A stretch of 64,000 nt of DNA from Niallia circulans NBRC 13626 (GTDB lineage Bacteria > Bacillota > Bacilli > Bacillales > Cytobacillaceae), in assembly GCF_001591585.1 (NCBI RefSeq), contig NZ_BCVE01000009.1:115943-179942 (forward strand), in the 5' to 3' direction. Positions 27,096-36,437 of this stretch are shown here, piece by piece. Each line of letters opens with the position of its first letter. Positions within the stretch are counted from its first letter, which is position 1. The position numbers and the translations under genes are program-made. Below the pieces are notes generated by a model. That model was not told where the DNA came from. It worked only from the letters and a program-made list of their open reading frames with translations, and did not search any database.

Positions 27096-28550
27096 ATGTC
27101 AAATAATCGATTAACGACTAGCTGGGGAGCACCAGTTGGGGACAACCAAAATTCTATTACTGCTGGCCATCGTGGACCAACATTAATCCAAGATGTACAT
27201 TTACTTGAAAAATTAGCTCATTTTAATAGAGAACGTGTGCCTGAGCGAGTTGTTCATGCTAAAGGGGCTGGAGCTCATGGATATTTCGAAGTGACAAATG
27301 ACTTAACGAAATATACAAAAGCTAACTTCTTATCTGAAGTAGGAAAAAGAACTCCAATGTTTATCCGTTTTTCAACCGTTGCAGGGGAGCTAGGTTCTGC
27401 AGATACTGTTCGTGATCCACGTGGATTTGCGGTGAAGTTTTATACAGAAGATGGAAATTATGATATCGTTGGTAATAATACACCTGTATTCTTTATTCGT
27501 GATGCCATTAAATTTCCTGATTTCATCCATACACAAAAAAGAGATCCAAAAACACATTTAAAAAACCCAACAGCTGTATGGGATTTCTGGTCTCATTCCC
27601 CTGAATCTTTACATCAAGTAACTATCCTGATGTCAGATCGTGGTATTCCAGCAACATTACGTCATATGCATGGTTTCGGAAGCCATACTTTTAAATGGGT
27701 AAATGAAGAGGGAGAAGGCGTTTGGGTTAAATATCATTTTAAAACAGAACAAGGGATTAAAAACCTGGATGTTAATTTAGCTGCTAAACTTGCTGGAGAG
27801 AATCCTGATTATCATACAGAAGATTTATTTAATGCAATAGAAAAAGGAGATTTTCCTGCTTGGACACTATACGTACAAATTATGCCATTAGAGGATGCCG
27901 ATACGTATCGTTTTGATCCATTCGATGTAACAAAAGTATGGTCACAAAAAGATTATCCGTTAATCGAAGTTGGTCGTATGGTACTTGATCGCAACCCAGA
28001 AAACTACTTTGCAGAAGTGGAGCAAGCTACATTCTCTCCTGGAACATTAGTACCTGGTGTAGAAGTTTCACCAGATAAAATGCTACAAGGCCGTCTATTT
28101 GCTTACAGTGACGCACATCGCTACCGTGTAGGTGCAAACCATAATGCCCTTCCAATTAACCGTCCACGCAATGAAGTAAATAACTATCAACGTGATGGGC
28201 AAATGCGCTTTGATGGTAATGGCGGCGGTTCTGTTTATTATGAGCCAAATAGCTTTAGTGGTCCAAAAGAAACACCTGAAAACAAAACAACGCCATTTGC
28301 AGTATCTGGAGTAGCCGAAAGTGTAGCATATGATCATAATGATCACTACACACAAGCAGGAGATTTATACCGTCTAATGACCACAGAAGAACGCGAAAGA
28401 TTAGTCGCAAACATTGTTGGCGCAATGAAACCTGTAGCATTAGAAGAAATCAAGCTTCGTCAAATCGGTCACTTCTACAAAGCAGATCCTGAATACGGCA
28501 CAAAAGTTGCTGAAGGCTTAGGTCTAAGTGTTCCCGAAACAGTAAAATAA
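27096..28550 (+). CDS. katA: Vegetative catalase
   Basis: Haem catalase of 484 aa (clade 3 small subunit) that splits hydrogen peroxide in the cytoplasm. Motifs in order: [14 protein letters not shown] at the N-terminus; the catalytic His in [17 protein letters not shown] (about residue 54); the Asn in [15 protein letters not shown]; the proximal Tyr-haem signature [17 protein letters not shown]. The ATG at 27096 follows GAGGTG. A PerR box and a promoter lie upstream, and a strong terminator follows, so it is a single peroxide-inducible gene. Confidence 0.97.
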   Translation: MSNNRLTTSWGAPVGDNQNSITAGHRGPTLIQDVHLLEKLAHFNRERVPERVVHAKGAGAHGYFEVTNDLTKYTKANFLSEVGKRTPMFIRFSTVAGELGSADTVRDPRGFAVKFYTEDGNYDIVGNNTPVFFIRDAIKFPDFIHTQKRDPKTHLKNPTAVWDFWSHSPESLHQVTILMSDRGIPATLRHMHGFGSHTFKWVNEEGEGVWVKYHFKTEQGIKNLDVNLAAKLAGENPDYHTEDLFNAIEKGDFPAWTLYVQIMPLEDADTYRFDPFDVTKVWSQKDYPLIEVGRMVLDRNPENYFAEVEQATFSPGTLVPGVEVSPDKMLQGRLFAYSDAHRYRVGANHNALPINRPRNEVNNYQRDGQMRFDGNGGGSVYYEPNSFSGPKETPENKTTPFAVSGVAESVAYDHNDHYTQAGDLYRLMTTEERERLVANIVGAMKPVALEEIKLRQIGHFYKADPEYGTKVAEGLGLSVPETVK

Positions 28551-28562
28551 TAATAATTGGCG

Positions 28563-28592
28563 AAAAACCCTCTTTTCTGAGGGTTTTTCTTT
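28563..28592 (+). terminator. katA terminator
   Basis: AAAAACCCTC against GAGGGTTTTT with a 6-base loop and T run, 13 bases past the stop. Confidence 0.93.
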
Positions 28593-28729
28593 TCTATTTG
28601 GAGGAGGTTGTAATACTATAATATAAGGATTACAGCCTGTTGTTTGTTGGTACAGTACCCCTTTTAAGTGAAACTCAAACTAATTTTATGATAATTTGTA
28701 GTCACTTATTTTTAAGGGATTATTTTCAT

Positions 28730-28850
28730 TGCGTCATTTGCCTAGATGCTTGCTGTTTTTAGCAAATTACTTGCGGGTTTCGGCATTTTTTTGCGGTTAT
28801 TTATCTTTTCCTTGCGACTTTTCGCTTTTTACTTGCGACTCCGAACCTAT
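28730..28850. repeat. Degenerate 20-21 bp periodic TTGCG repeat
   Basis: TTGC units start at 28730, 28750, 28771, 28791, 28812 and 28833, a spacing of 20, 21, 20, 21 and 21 bases. Units begin TTGCG (one TTGCT) and continue T/C-rich, for example TTGCGACTTTTCGCTTTTTAC. A 67-codon reading through it is not gene-like. The rest of the 373-bp gap (28593-28965) holds nothing else seen. Confidence 0.6.
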
Positions 28851-28965
28851 TACATACGGCTCCCCCCCTTCGTACAATCCATGCATTTCATCTCAATTAT
28901 TTGATAATCCCTCAAGAAAGCGCTACTCTTAGAATAGGAAAACTATATTCTAACGAGGTGAAAAG

Positions 28966-29829
28966 ATGGAATTATCAATCAATTCAACAAAAAAACTAAG
29001 CAATGGCGTAGAAATTCCTTATTTAGGTTTTGGTGTTTTCTTAGTAAATGATCCAAAAGAATGTGAAGAAAGTGTCCTTGCAGCCATAAAAAATGGTTAT
29101 CGCTCCATTGATACCGCTACAAGATATGAAAACGAAGAATTTGTAGGCACTGCGATAAAAGCTGCTGGTGTCCCTCGTGAAGAATTGTTTATCACTACAA
29201 AAGTGTGGGTAACAGATTTTGGTTATGAAGAAACAAAGAAGGCATTTCATGAATCTTTAAAGAAGCTTCAGTTAGATTATTTAGATCTTTATCTTATTCA
29301 CTGGGCTGCACCTGGATTTGAAGAAACATGGAGAGCAATGGAAGATCTTTATGAAGAGGGGTTAATCCGCGCAATTGGTGTATGCAACTTCCAAATCCAC
29401 CATTTAGAAAAATTAGCGGAAACAGCGAGAATCACTCCTATGCTAAATCAAGTTGAAACACATCCTCTTTTCCAACAGGTGGAACTAAGAAATTACTTAG
29501 CACAACATAATATTGCCCATGAAGCGTGGGCACCGCTTGGACAAGGTAAGAATGGATTATTCGATTTACCAGCTTTAACGGAGATTGCTAAAAAACACAA
29601 TAAAACAGTTGCCCAAGTAATTCTAAGATGGCATTTAGAACGTGATACCATCATTATTCCTAAATCAGTTCATGAACATCGCATTATGGAAAATGCTGAT
29701 TTATTTGGTTTCGCACTTGATTCAGAGGATATAAAAACCATTACTTCCCTCGATACAAACGAACGAAGCTTTGGGAATCCTGATGATATCGAACGGTTTA
29801 AAGCGATGCAGGAAGCTGCTTCAAAATAA
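28966..29829 (+). CDS. Aldo/keto reductase
   Basis: NADPH-dependent TIM-barrel reductase of 287 aa acting on aldehydes and methylglyoxal-like compounds. The catalytic tetrad is visible: Asp in SIDTATRYENE, the Tyr in the same block, Lys in FITTKVWVTD and His in DLYLIHW. The cofactor-binding block near the C-terminus is TIIIPKSVHEHRIMENADLF. Close to YvgN/YtbE-type bacillar reductases. GAGGTG precedes the ATG. It stands alone; the exact substrate cannot be told. Confidence 0.92.
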   Translation: MELSINSTKKLSNGVEIPYLGFGVFLVNDPKECEESVLAAIKNGYRSIDTATRYENEEFVGTAIKAAGVPREELFITTKVWVTDFGYEETKKAFHESLKKLQLDYLDLYLIHWAAPGFEETWRAMEDLYEEGLIRAIGVCNFQIHHLEKLAETARITPMLNQVETHPLFQQVELRNYLAQHNIAHEAWAPLGQGKNGLFDLPALTEIAKKHNKTVAQVILRWHLERDTIIIPKSVHEHRIMENADLFGFALDSEDIKTITSLDTNERSFGNPDDIERFKAMQEAASK

Positions 29830-29853
29830 TGTTCCTATATTTAGTCTATTATT

Positions 29854-29886
29854 GAGTGGCAGGAGGCGTATAACCTCCTACCACTC
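29854..29886. terminator. Stem-loop in the gap between AKR and permease genes
   Basis: GAGTGG-AGGAGG against CCTCCT-CCACTC with one mismatch. It lies between two convergent genes; neither side has a good U tract. Confidence 0.45.
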
Positions 29887-29984
29887 CACCAAACACAATA
29901 TAGTTCTGTGCATTTATCAGGAAAAGATTTTGCAGGAGCTTAAGATATATTAAAACAAACAATCAAATTATTAACCTCATATAC

Positions 29985-30869
29985 TTATCCCTTCATGCCT
30001 GTTATGGATATTCCTTCAATTATATGACGCTGTGCAATAATATACACAATTAATACTGGAATAATAGATATAACTGTACCTGCCATCATTAACGACCAGT
30101 CAGCTGTATATAGCCCTTTAAAAGAATTTAATAATAAAGGTACAGTAAAGTTCTCAGGAGAATTCAGATATATCAAAGGATCAAGAAAGTTATTCCAAGA
30201 TTGCATAAAAGTAAAGATACCAATGGCAGCTAAAGCAGGTCGAATTAATGGTAATATGATATTCCAATATATTCGAACATATCCTGCCCCGTCCATTATA
30301 GCTGCTTCTTCTAACTCTTTTGGAATCCCCATAACAAATTGTCTTAATAAAAATACTGCAAAAGCATTAAATAGTGCTCCTGGTACAATTAATGTTAAAT
30401 GAGTATCTAACCAACCTAATTTATCCATTACCAAATATAAAGGAATCATTGTAACCTGCTTTGGTATCATCATCGTAGCCAGAAATAAAATAAAAAGAAG
30501 ATTGGCACCTTTAAAATTAATTTTTGCAAAGGCATAAGCTGCCATTGAAGCAGTGAATAATGTAAAGCCCACGATAATAACAGTAATATAAAAGCTATTA
30601 AAGTACGCTAAATTAAAGGGCATTGCCTGTAAAGAATCAAGAAAATTACTCCAAACAAAAGGATCAGGAATCCATTTTGGCGGAATAACAAATATTTGGG
30701 ACATATCCTTTAAGGAGCTAAGGATCGTCCAAACAAACGGGAAGATCATTACTAGTGCCCCAATTCCCAATATAAAATGCAGAACTAATTTTGGGATAAA
30801 TGTTCGTCTCTTACGTGCTTTTTGGATGTCAAATTTAGTATCAGTATTTAATACATATTTATTCTCCAT
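29985..30869 (-). CDS. CUT1 sugar ABC transporter permease (MalG type)
   Basis: Permease of 294 aa with six membrane helices. The EAA loop is ELEEAAIMDGAGYVRIYWNIILPL and the end is HIIEGISITGMKG. It is translationally coupled to the upstream permease: its ATG lies 11 bases inside that gene, with AGGTGGG before it. It is the last gene of the second sugar locus. Together with the partner permease and the lipoprotein it probably imports alpha-galactosides or related oligosaccharides. Confidence 0.92.
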   Translation of the reverse strand: MENKYVLNTDTKFDIQKARKRRTFIPKLVLHFILGIGALVMIFPFVWTILSSLKDMSQIFVIPPKWIPDPFVWSNFLDSLQAMPFNLAYFNSFYITVIIVGFTLFTASMAAYAFAKINFKGANLLFILFLATMMIPKQVTMIPLYLVMDKLGWLDTHLTLIVPGALFNAFAVFLLRQFVMGIPKELEEAAIMDGAGYVRIYWNIILPLIRPALAAIGIFTFMQSWNNFLDPLIYLNSPENFTVPLLLNSFKGLYTADWSLMMAGTVISIIPVLIVYIIAQRHIIEGISITGMKG

Positions 30870-31731
30870 AAAACACCCACCTTTTTTGAAATTTAAATTG
30901 GATAAGTGTAAAGATTAAAATAATAACGAATAATATCATGGAAGCAGCGGCACTCTTTCCCATCGTAAAATCAACAAATGCCTGATCATAAATGTGGAAG
31001 ACAATGGTATAACTTGCCTTTGCAGGTCCACCATTTGTCATAACAAATGCTTGGTCAAATACTTGGAAGGAAGAAATGATGGTCATGATTGTTACAAAAA
31101 AGGTAGTTGGTGTTAGTAATGGTAACGTTATGTGCCTAAATTTCTGAATAGCATTTGCCCCATCCATTTCTGCAGCTTCATAATAGCTCCTTGATATGCC
31201 TTGTAGTCCTGCCAAGAAAATTACCATGTTATATCCAAGCCCCCACCATATACTTAATAATGCAATGGAAGGTATTACCCACTTAGTATCAGTTAACCAA
31301 TGAGGTCCAGTTATCCCAATATAGGATAACAATTCATTTAAAATACCGAAATCTCCATTTAGAATCCACATAAATATTACCCCTACAGAAACTGAACTTG
31401 TTACTACAGGCATAAAGAAAAAGACACGGTAGATTGCTTTACCTTTTACTTTATTAAGGGCAACAGCTAAAATTAGAGCTAACGCAATTCCAATAGGTAC
31501 AACTAAAAACATATAATAGATTGTATTAACCATTGCCTTCCAAAAATCAGGGTTATTTATTTGATTAATATAATTAGATATTCCAATAAAGCTGCTACTC
31601 CCAAATCCACTCCAGTCTGTAAAGCTTAAATAAAAGGCATAGATTAATGGAACTAACGAAAAAAACAGCAACCCTAATAGCTGAGGACTAATAAAAAGAA
31701 AACCCCATAAATTCGCATTTTTTCTAGCCAA
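30859..31731 (-). CDS. CUT1 sugar ABC transporter permease (MalF type)
   Basis: About 290-aa permease with six helices, starting ARKNANLWGFLFISPQLLGLL. The EAA loop is SYYEAAEMDGANAIQKFRHITLPLL. The start is uncertain: TTG at 31731 is well spaced from AAAGGGGTG, while GTG at 31740 almost touches it. A stem-loop lies between it and the binding-protein gene. It pairs with the downstream MalG-type subunit, whose start overlaps its end. Confidence 0.9.
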   Translation of the reverse strand: MARKNANLWGFLFISPQLLGLLFFSLVPLIYAFYLSFTDWSGFGSSSFIGISNYINQINNPDFWKAMVNTIYYMFLVVPIGIALALILAVALNKVKGKAIYRVFFFMPVVTSSVSVGVIFMWILNGDFGILNELLSYIGITGPHWLTDTKWVIPSIALLSIWWGLGYNMVIFLAGLQGISRSYYEAAEMDGANAIQKFRHITLPLLTPTTFFVTIMTIISSFQVFDQAFVMTNGGPAKASYTIVFHIYDQAFVDFTMGKSAAASMILFVIILIFTLIQFKFQKRWVFYGE

Positions 31732-31749
31732 CTGCCCCACACCCCTTTA

Positions 31750-31787
31750 GGAAAATATACCAAGAAGGTTTATCTTCTTGGTATATT
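31750..31787 (-). terminator. Stem-loop between binding-protein and permease genes
   Basis: Perfect 13-bp arms ATATACCAAGAAG (31755-31767) and CTTCTTGGTATAT (31774-31786), followed by TTTTCC on the minus strand. It probably sets a higher level of the binding protein than of the permeases. Confidence 0.65.
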
Positions 31788-31809
31788 CTCTCTTTTTAGA
31801 AAGATAGAA

Positions 31810-33123
31810 TTATTTATCCACATACTGATTAATTATCTTAATTACCTTATCAATAGTAGTATCAGCGTCTTCTTTACCAAGGAACATTAAGTCAATTGTC
31901 TCCGATATTTCAGTCGTTAATCCTGCAAATTGGGCATCACGCGCAAAGTTAGAACCATGTGTAAAACCATTATTCCGCCCATCAAATAAATACTCCATAT
32001 GTTTTTCACTACTACCTTCTAGTGCATTTTCATCTGCGGAAGGGAGAGATGGGAGTGCATTTCCGTCTTTTCCAGTTCTTGCTTCTTGCCCTTCTTTCCC
32101 AACATAATAAGACACAAATTTCATCGCTTCTTCCAAATGCTCACTTTTCTTATTTACTGACATATAGGCTACTGGTACACTTACCATTTCTTGTTTTTCT
32201 TTAGTGTTACTCGGAAAATAGATATAATCATAATCTAAACTAGGATTTTGATCGAATTGGGGAGTAAACCAGCGACCGCCTGCTACCATACCTACTTGAT
32301 TAGACATAAACATGGCGTCAACCCCTTGACCTTGTGGTAGCGAACCTGCATATACTGCATTTCCATTGGAAACTAAATCATGTAAAAAATGAAAGGTTTC
32401 CTTCGCTTTCTCATTTTCTGGTAATACAAAATTACCTTCTTCATCAAAGATTCTTCCTCCATTTGACCAAATCCAACTATACCAATGCCCCTGCCAGTTT
32501 TCCATAATTAATCCTTCTTTTCCTGATTCCTTAATCTTACTAGTAACCTCAATAAATGTATCCCAGTTCCAATTGCCCTCTTCATAATATTCTTGTGGCG
32601 TTTTTAGACCAGCCTCTTTAAAAATGGTCTTATTATAATAGATAACCATCGGGTTTGCATCTGGAGCAACTCCATAGGTAATTCCTTCTTGTCTTGCTGG
32701 ACCAAATAATCCTTCAGGAAACTCCTTTAAGTTCACATAACTTGCTTCACTATTAAAAAAATCATCCAATGGTTGTACCACATCTGCCTCTATCATTTGC
32801 GGCATAGTTGGCTCATGTGCATAAAACACATCTGGTCCCTTACTTCCTTGTAAAGAAGTCATTAGCTTTTGATCATACTGATCACTTGAAACCGGAACTA
32901 GTTTCACCCTAATATTAGGGTTTTCATCCATAAACCCATCAATTGCTTTCTGATAAACTTTTAATTCTGCAGGGTTTCCCCATGCTTGCATCGTTAATTG
33001 AATTGTTTTTCCATTTCCTGAACTGGTTTTACCACTGGAAGTACTATTACTGCTGCAACCGATTACAATAAACATAACTAAAAGTATCCATATCCCACTT
33101 TTAATTGGATTACTAATTTTCAT
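31810..33123 (-). CDS. Sugar-binding lipoprotein of the GH4 locus
   Basis: Family 1 solute-binding protein of 437 aa. The signal peptide ends in the lipobox VIGC (Cys about residue 23), followed by a Ser/Gly-rich linker. LTMQAWGNPAELKVYQKAIDGF and KGPDVFYAHEPTMPQMIE are typical of oligosaccharide-binding proteins. GGGAGG precedes the ATG. It lies between the GH4 gene and the two permeases, the same order as in msm/mel-type operons. Confidence 0.92.
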   Translation of the reverse strand: MKISNPIKSGIWILLVMFIVIGCSSNSTSSGKTSSGNGKTIQLTMQAWGNPAELKVYQKAIDGFMDENPNIRVKLVPVSSDQYDQKLMTSLQGSKGPDVFYAHEPTMPQMIEADVVQPLDDFFNSEASYVNLKEFPEGLFGPARQEGITYGVAPDANPMVIYYNKTIFKEAGLKTPQEYYEEGNWNWDTFIEVTSKIKESGKEGLIMENWQGHWYSWIWSNGGRIFDEEGNFVLPENEKAKETFHFLHDLVSNGNAVYAGSLPQGQGVDAMFMSNQVGMVAGGRWFTPQFDQNPSLDYDYIYFPSNTKEKQEMVSVPVAYMSVNKKSEHLEEAMKFVSYYVGKEGQEARTGKDGNALPSLPSADENALEGSSEKHMEYLFDGRNNGFTHGSNFARDAQFAGLTTEISETIDLMFLGKEDADTTIDKVIKIINQYVDK

Positions 33124-33160
33124 CTAGTTACCTCCCAACTTATAGTTATCTTTAACTAAA

Positions 33161-34678
33161 CTATAACTCCTTTATCTGCTTACTAACTGGGCGTTCTTTT
33201 GCTTTATCTGCTTCCCCTGCATTTTTATTTGCAGCTTCCCTGTCTTTCTCCATTTCTTCAATTGTTTTTACTTTTAATCTTGCTGCTCCACGATATTCTT
33301 TTGTCGGTAGAAGGTTCCCAGATTTCAGTCTAATTTTCGCTTCTGCTATTGCTTCTGCATATTGAGGGAGCCATTCTGCTTGAGCAACTAATAATTCATC
33401 AACCATCTGCCATATTTCTTTCGGATTACAAACCGCACCAACAAGTGGATCCATCATCATCGCTTGACGTAATAATTGATCATCACCTCTCACTGCAGCT
33501 TCCACTGCCAATCGTTGTACAGAAATACTCACATTACATACTGCTGCACATCCGAGTGGTAATTCTCCAACTAGAGGCATATTAATACCATTTCTATCTA
33601 CATAGCCTGGTGCTTCAATAATAGCGTCATCTGGAAGGTTTGAAATTACTCCATTGTTAACCATATTAAAGTGACCTCGATATACTCTCCCTGTTTCAAG
33701 CCCTTCTAAAATATAGGAACCATGCTCTTCACTCCTATTCTCTTGCTTATATTCAAGAGCAGGATCCTTTAACCAATTAGGAAAATCAGTTTTAAACCAA
33801 GTACGCCCTTCTGTACAAACCCTTAAATACCCTCCAGTTTCTCCGTTAATCCATGACCCTAAATCAATCCATTCCCTTATTTCTTCTGGTCTTTTTCGAT
33901 ACCATGGAACATACTCACTGAGATGCCCATTGGACTCTGTACTGTAATAACCGAATCTGCGTAGCATGTCAATCCTTACTTTTTCTGTTTGGCTGTATTC
34001 TGGATGATTTTCAAAAGCAGTCAATAATTTACTAGTTTGATCCTGTCCCTTATAGCCAACCTTGATATACCAAGTTTGATGATTAATACCAGCACAAATA
34101 ATATCAAGGTCATTTTTGTCTTTTCCTAATACATTAGCGATTTGTCTATGCCCGCCTTGTACGCCATGACATAAGCCAATAGTTCGGATACCGCCATATT
34201 TGTTACAAGCCCATGTTATCATTGCCATCGGATTTGCATAGTTTAATAGAAGACAATCCTCTTCTGCCACCTCTTTAATATCTTTGCAAATTTCTAACAT
34301 TTCAGCTATTCCTCGTTGACCATACATAATTCCACCAGCACTTAACGTATCACCAACGCATTGATCTATTCCGTATTTCAAAGGTATCTCAATATCTTTT
34401 TGAAATGCAGACAGTCCTCCAATACGAACCACATTAAAAATATACTTTGCACCCAACAACGCTTCTCTGCGATTAGTAGTAGAATGAATAGTGATTTTCA
34501 AACCATTTTCATTAATGTCACGTTGGCATAGTTGCGTTACCATAGCCAAATTATCTTGATTTATGTCAGTAAAAGATACTTCCATGTTTCTAAACTCTGG
34601 TACAGAGAGTAAATCTCTTAATAGACCTCTCGTAAACCCAATGCTTCCAGCGCCTATAAATGTAACTTTAAATGCCAT
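33161..34678 (-). CDS. GH4 alpha-galactosidase/alpha-glucosidase, MelA-like
   Basis: NAD- and Mn-dependent glycosidase of family GH4, 505 aa. The nucleotide fold starts KVTFIGAGSIGFTRGLLRDLL; LLNYANPMAMITWA and the metal-binding IGLCHGVQGGHRQI follow, then CAGINHQTWY. The CHGVQ motif points to the alpha-galactosidase subgroup. It is 50-70 residues longer than B. subtilis MelA because of a charged C-terminal tail rich in Lys, Glu and Ala. AAGGAGGG precedes the ATG. Being intracellular, it would hydrolyse what the linked ABC system imports. Confidence 0.9.
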   Translation of the reverse strand: MAFKVTFIGAGSIGFTRGLLRDLLSVPEFRNMEVSFTDINQDNLAMVTQLCQRDINENGLKITIHSTTNRREALLGAKYIFNVVRIGGLSAFQKDIEIPLKYGIDQCVGDTLSAGGIMYGQRGIAEMLEICKDIKEVAEEDCLLLNYANPMAMITWACNKYGGIRTIGLCHGVQGGHRQIANVLGKDKNDLDIICAGINHQTWYIKVGYKGQDQTSKLLTAFENHPEYSQTEKVRIDMLRRFGYYSTESNGHLSEYVPWYRKRPEEIREWIDLGSWINGETGGYLRVCTEGRTWFKTDFPNWLKDPALEYKQENRSEEHGSYILEGLETGRVYRGHFNMVNNGVISNLPDDAIIEAPGYVDRNGINMPLVGELPLGCAAVCNVSISVQRLAVEAAVRGDDQLLRQAMMMDPLVGAVCNPKEIWQMVDELLVAQAEWLPQYAEAIAEAKIRLKSGNLLPTKEYRGAARLKVKTIEEMEKDREAANKNAGEADKAKERPVSKQIKEL

Positions 34679-34721
34679 TTTAACCCTCCTTTTCGTTATA
34701 TTTATGTTACCATCGGAAAAA

Positions 34722-34735
34722 TGTAAACGCTTTAA
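34722..34735. promoter_or_regulatory. Candidate CcpA site (cre) before the GH4 gene
   Basis: TGTAAACGCTTTAA matches TGWNANCGNTNWCA at 13 of 14 positions and lies 44 bases before the GH4 start. Carbon catabolite repression is expected for such a locus. Confidence 0.5.
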
Positions 34736-34787
34736 ATAATCTCATCTCTTCTTTAGATTTTTGTGTACTATTCTAACCTGTTAAAAT

Positions 34788-35666
34788 TTAGTCTATGATC
34801 CCCTTCTTTCTTAGGGCTGAAGGAGTTATACCAATGTGCTTTTTAAATACCTTGCTAAAATATTGACTACTATTCATCCCAATAAAACTAGCAACTTTCG
34901 TAATCGGTATATCTGTTTGTGTAATAAGCATTTTCGCTTTCTCTATTCTAATCTTGGTTAAGTATTCAATGATGGTACATCCCATTGACTCCTTAAAAAT
35001 TCGATGGATATAATTAGGGTGAAGATGAGTAATCGCAGATAGATGCTCTATTCTTATATCATAATCATAATTCTCATGAAGATATTCAATTACCTTTTTT
35101 AAATATAGATTCGATAGCTGTGTGGATTCATTTTTAGCTTGAACTACATTTCTTGCAATAAGTAATAATAACTGGGTAAAAATTATATGAACCATTAAAT
35201 AATTGTCGCTTGTATCATTCATCTGACTGTCTAACTCCAACACTAGATTTCTTAATGAGTGAAAAACACCGTTTCTATCTTTCAAAAAATGATAGGCCTC
35301 TTTCATTACTAGTAATTCTTGTAATTCTTTGCTTTCTTCTGCAAGCTCATTAATAGGAGGAAATGTACGATTCATTTCAGTTAATGCAAATTCCAAATTC
35401 AACATTCTACAAGGCTTATTTTTTTCAACAATCAAACGGTGGGGTACTTCACTATCAATAAAAATAAATTGATGCTTTTTCATTTGAAAATCTTGCCTTT
35501 CTACCTCCACCCGGCATTCACCAGATATAACATACATAATTTCCATAGAAGAATGCGTATGATTGGCCATATAAAATCCATCCCACTCTTTGAAGTAATA
35601 AGCAGTAACCTTAGGATGGTAACCTTTACTGCTACTAATTTGATATAAACTACCTGAGTTTATCAT
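34788..35666 (-). CDS. AraC-family regulator of the GH4 sugar locus
   Basis: 292-aa regulator from the ATG at 35666 (GGGAGG upstream). The N-terminal cupin fold has the sugar-sensing HTHSSMEIMYVISGECRVEV and PHRLIVEKNKPCRMLNLEF. The C-terminal 100 residues hold two helix-turn-helix motifs ending SFIGMNSSQYFSKVFKKHIGITPSALRK. It lies on the same strand 109 bases upstream of the GH4 gene and very probably controls it. Inducer unknown. Confidence 0.9.
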   Translation of the reverse strand: MINSGSLYQISSSKGYHPKVTAYYFKEWDGFYMANHTHSSMEIMYVISGECRVEVERQDFQMKKHQFIFIDSEVPHRLIVEKNKPCRMLNLEFALTEMNRTFPPINELAEESKELQELLVMKEAYHFLKDRNGVFHSLRNLVLELDSQMNDTSDNYLMVHIIFTQLLLLIARNVVQAKNESTQLSNLYLKKVIEYLHENYDYDIRIEHLSAITHLHPNYIHRIFKESMGCTIIEYLTKIRIEKAKMLITQTDIPITKVASFIGMNSSQYFSKVFKKHIGITPSALRKKGIID

Positions 35667-35845
35667 TATGTATTCCTCCCTCATTATTTTTTAAATAAAG
35701 AAGACAGACAGTTACCTTTTGAAGCTGTTTTTCTATGCTTATTAATTCTTTTTAATTTAAATCGCTAATTATTTCTGGAAAATTTTAAATTTTCCCTTTA
35801 TCCTTATTTTTATCCTAACTTAAAAAAGGGTTAGAAAATAGAAAA

Positions 35846-36031
35846 GGCGGATATTTTTCTGTAGCGAAAAAAGAAAAGGCGAATCGCAAGCTAATTGTGA
35901 ATAAAAATGGGAAGAACCAAAAAAGGTATACTGAAACGAAGCTTTCAGAAGAGGAAACAGCTAAGATTTACCATCAATCTAAGATTGATGAGAAGCCAGT
36001 TTTTAGATTCACAAACGCTATAGGCTTTTGA
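35846..36031 (+). pseudogene. Remnant of an IS1182-type transposase
   Basis: Sixty-one codons open in one frame, ending KIYHQSKIDEKPVF, then RFTNAIGF and a stop. They resemble the C-terminal block KIYxQRKIDVEPVF-GxLKANLGF of IS1182-family transposases as I remember it. ANRKLIVNKN and KLSEEETAK fit the stretch before it. There is no start codon or ribosome site, and the later helix is scrambled. No terminal repeats were found. The rest of the gap (35667-36130) is AT-rich with nothing else clear. Confidence 0.5.
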
Positions 36032-36130
36032 GAAATCCAGAGTTAAAAATAAAACTGGTTTAAGCATTAATAATCGCTGTGGGAAAATATTCCATTAATT
36101 AGGTGAAATTTTGCTAAAATTCCTTAAAGC

Positions 36131-36179
36131 AAGTAAAAAAAGTGAAATCACACCCGGCGACTTCACTTTTTTTTACTTA
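36131..36179. terminator. Terminator beside the 41-residue gene
   Basis: AGTAAAAAAAGTGAA (36132-36146) against TTCACTTTTTTTTACT (36162-36177). On the minus strand it lies 40 bases after the small-gene stop and has a long U tract. Confidence 0.85.
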
Positions 36180-36218
36180 AAGAGACTTGTGTTCCAACCT
36201 CTTTATTTTAATCAAATT

Positions 36219-36344
36219 TTATTGCTTCTTATTTGTTGAAGTCCACTGGTTATCTGTTGCTGTTTTATGCTGCTTTTTACTTGTAACTTCTGTATTAGCA
36301 GTTGCCCATTGGTTATTTACTTCAGACTTTTTCTGCTTCGCCAT
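36219..36344 (-). CDS. 41-residue basic spore-type microprotein
   Basis: Too short for most gene finders. It reads MAKQKKSEVNNQWATAN, ends in TDNQWTSTNKKQ, and so has two internal repeats around NQW. Composition (Lys, Gln, Asn, Thr, Ser, no Cys) resembles small acid-soluble spore proteins of the gamma and minor types, but I cannot name a family. GGGAGGT stands before the ATG, a near-perfect sigma-G promoter lies upstream, and a terminator follows. Forespore expression is inferred from the promoter. The opposite-strand reading of this stretch is a shadow. Confidence 0.68.
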   Translation of the reverse strand: MAKQKKSEVNNQWATANTEVTSKKQHKTATDNQWTSTNKKQ

Positions 36345-36383
36345 TATTCATTACCTCCCGCTAGAAATAATTACGTACTATTC

Positions 36384-36414
36384 TAGTATGAGATAAAGTG
36401 GCAAAGATTATGAA
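36384..36414 (-). promoter_or_regulatory. Sigma-G type promoter of the 41-residue gene
   Basis: TTCATA, 18-bp spacer, CATACTA on the minus strand. CATACTA is the consensus sigma-G -10; the -35 is close to the accepted form. It ends 40 bases before the ATG. Confidence 0.65.
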
Positions 36415-36437
36415 GCAAACAGAAAATTGTTTTGCTC

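Noticed and set aside
28729..28932. 67-codon reading in the gap before the aldo/keto reductase
   Set aside because: It is built from the 20-21 bp TTGCG repeats, is Cys/Phe-rich by composition only, and has no ribosome site.
36187..36396. 69-codon reading on the plus strand
   Set aside because: It is the shadow of the 41-residue gene on the minus strand, which has promoter, ribosome site and terminator.
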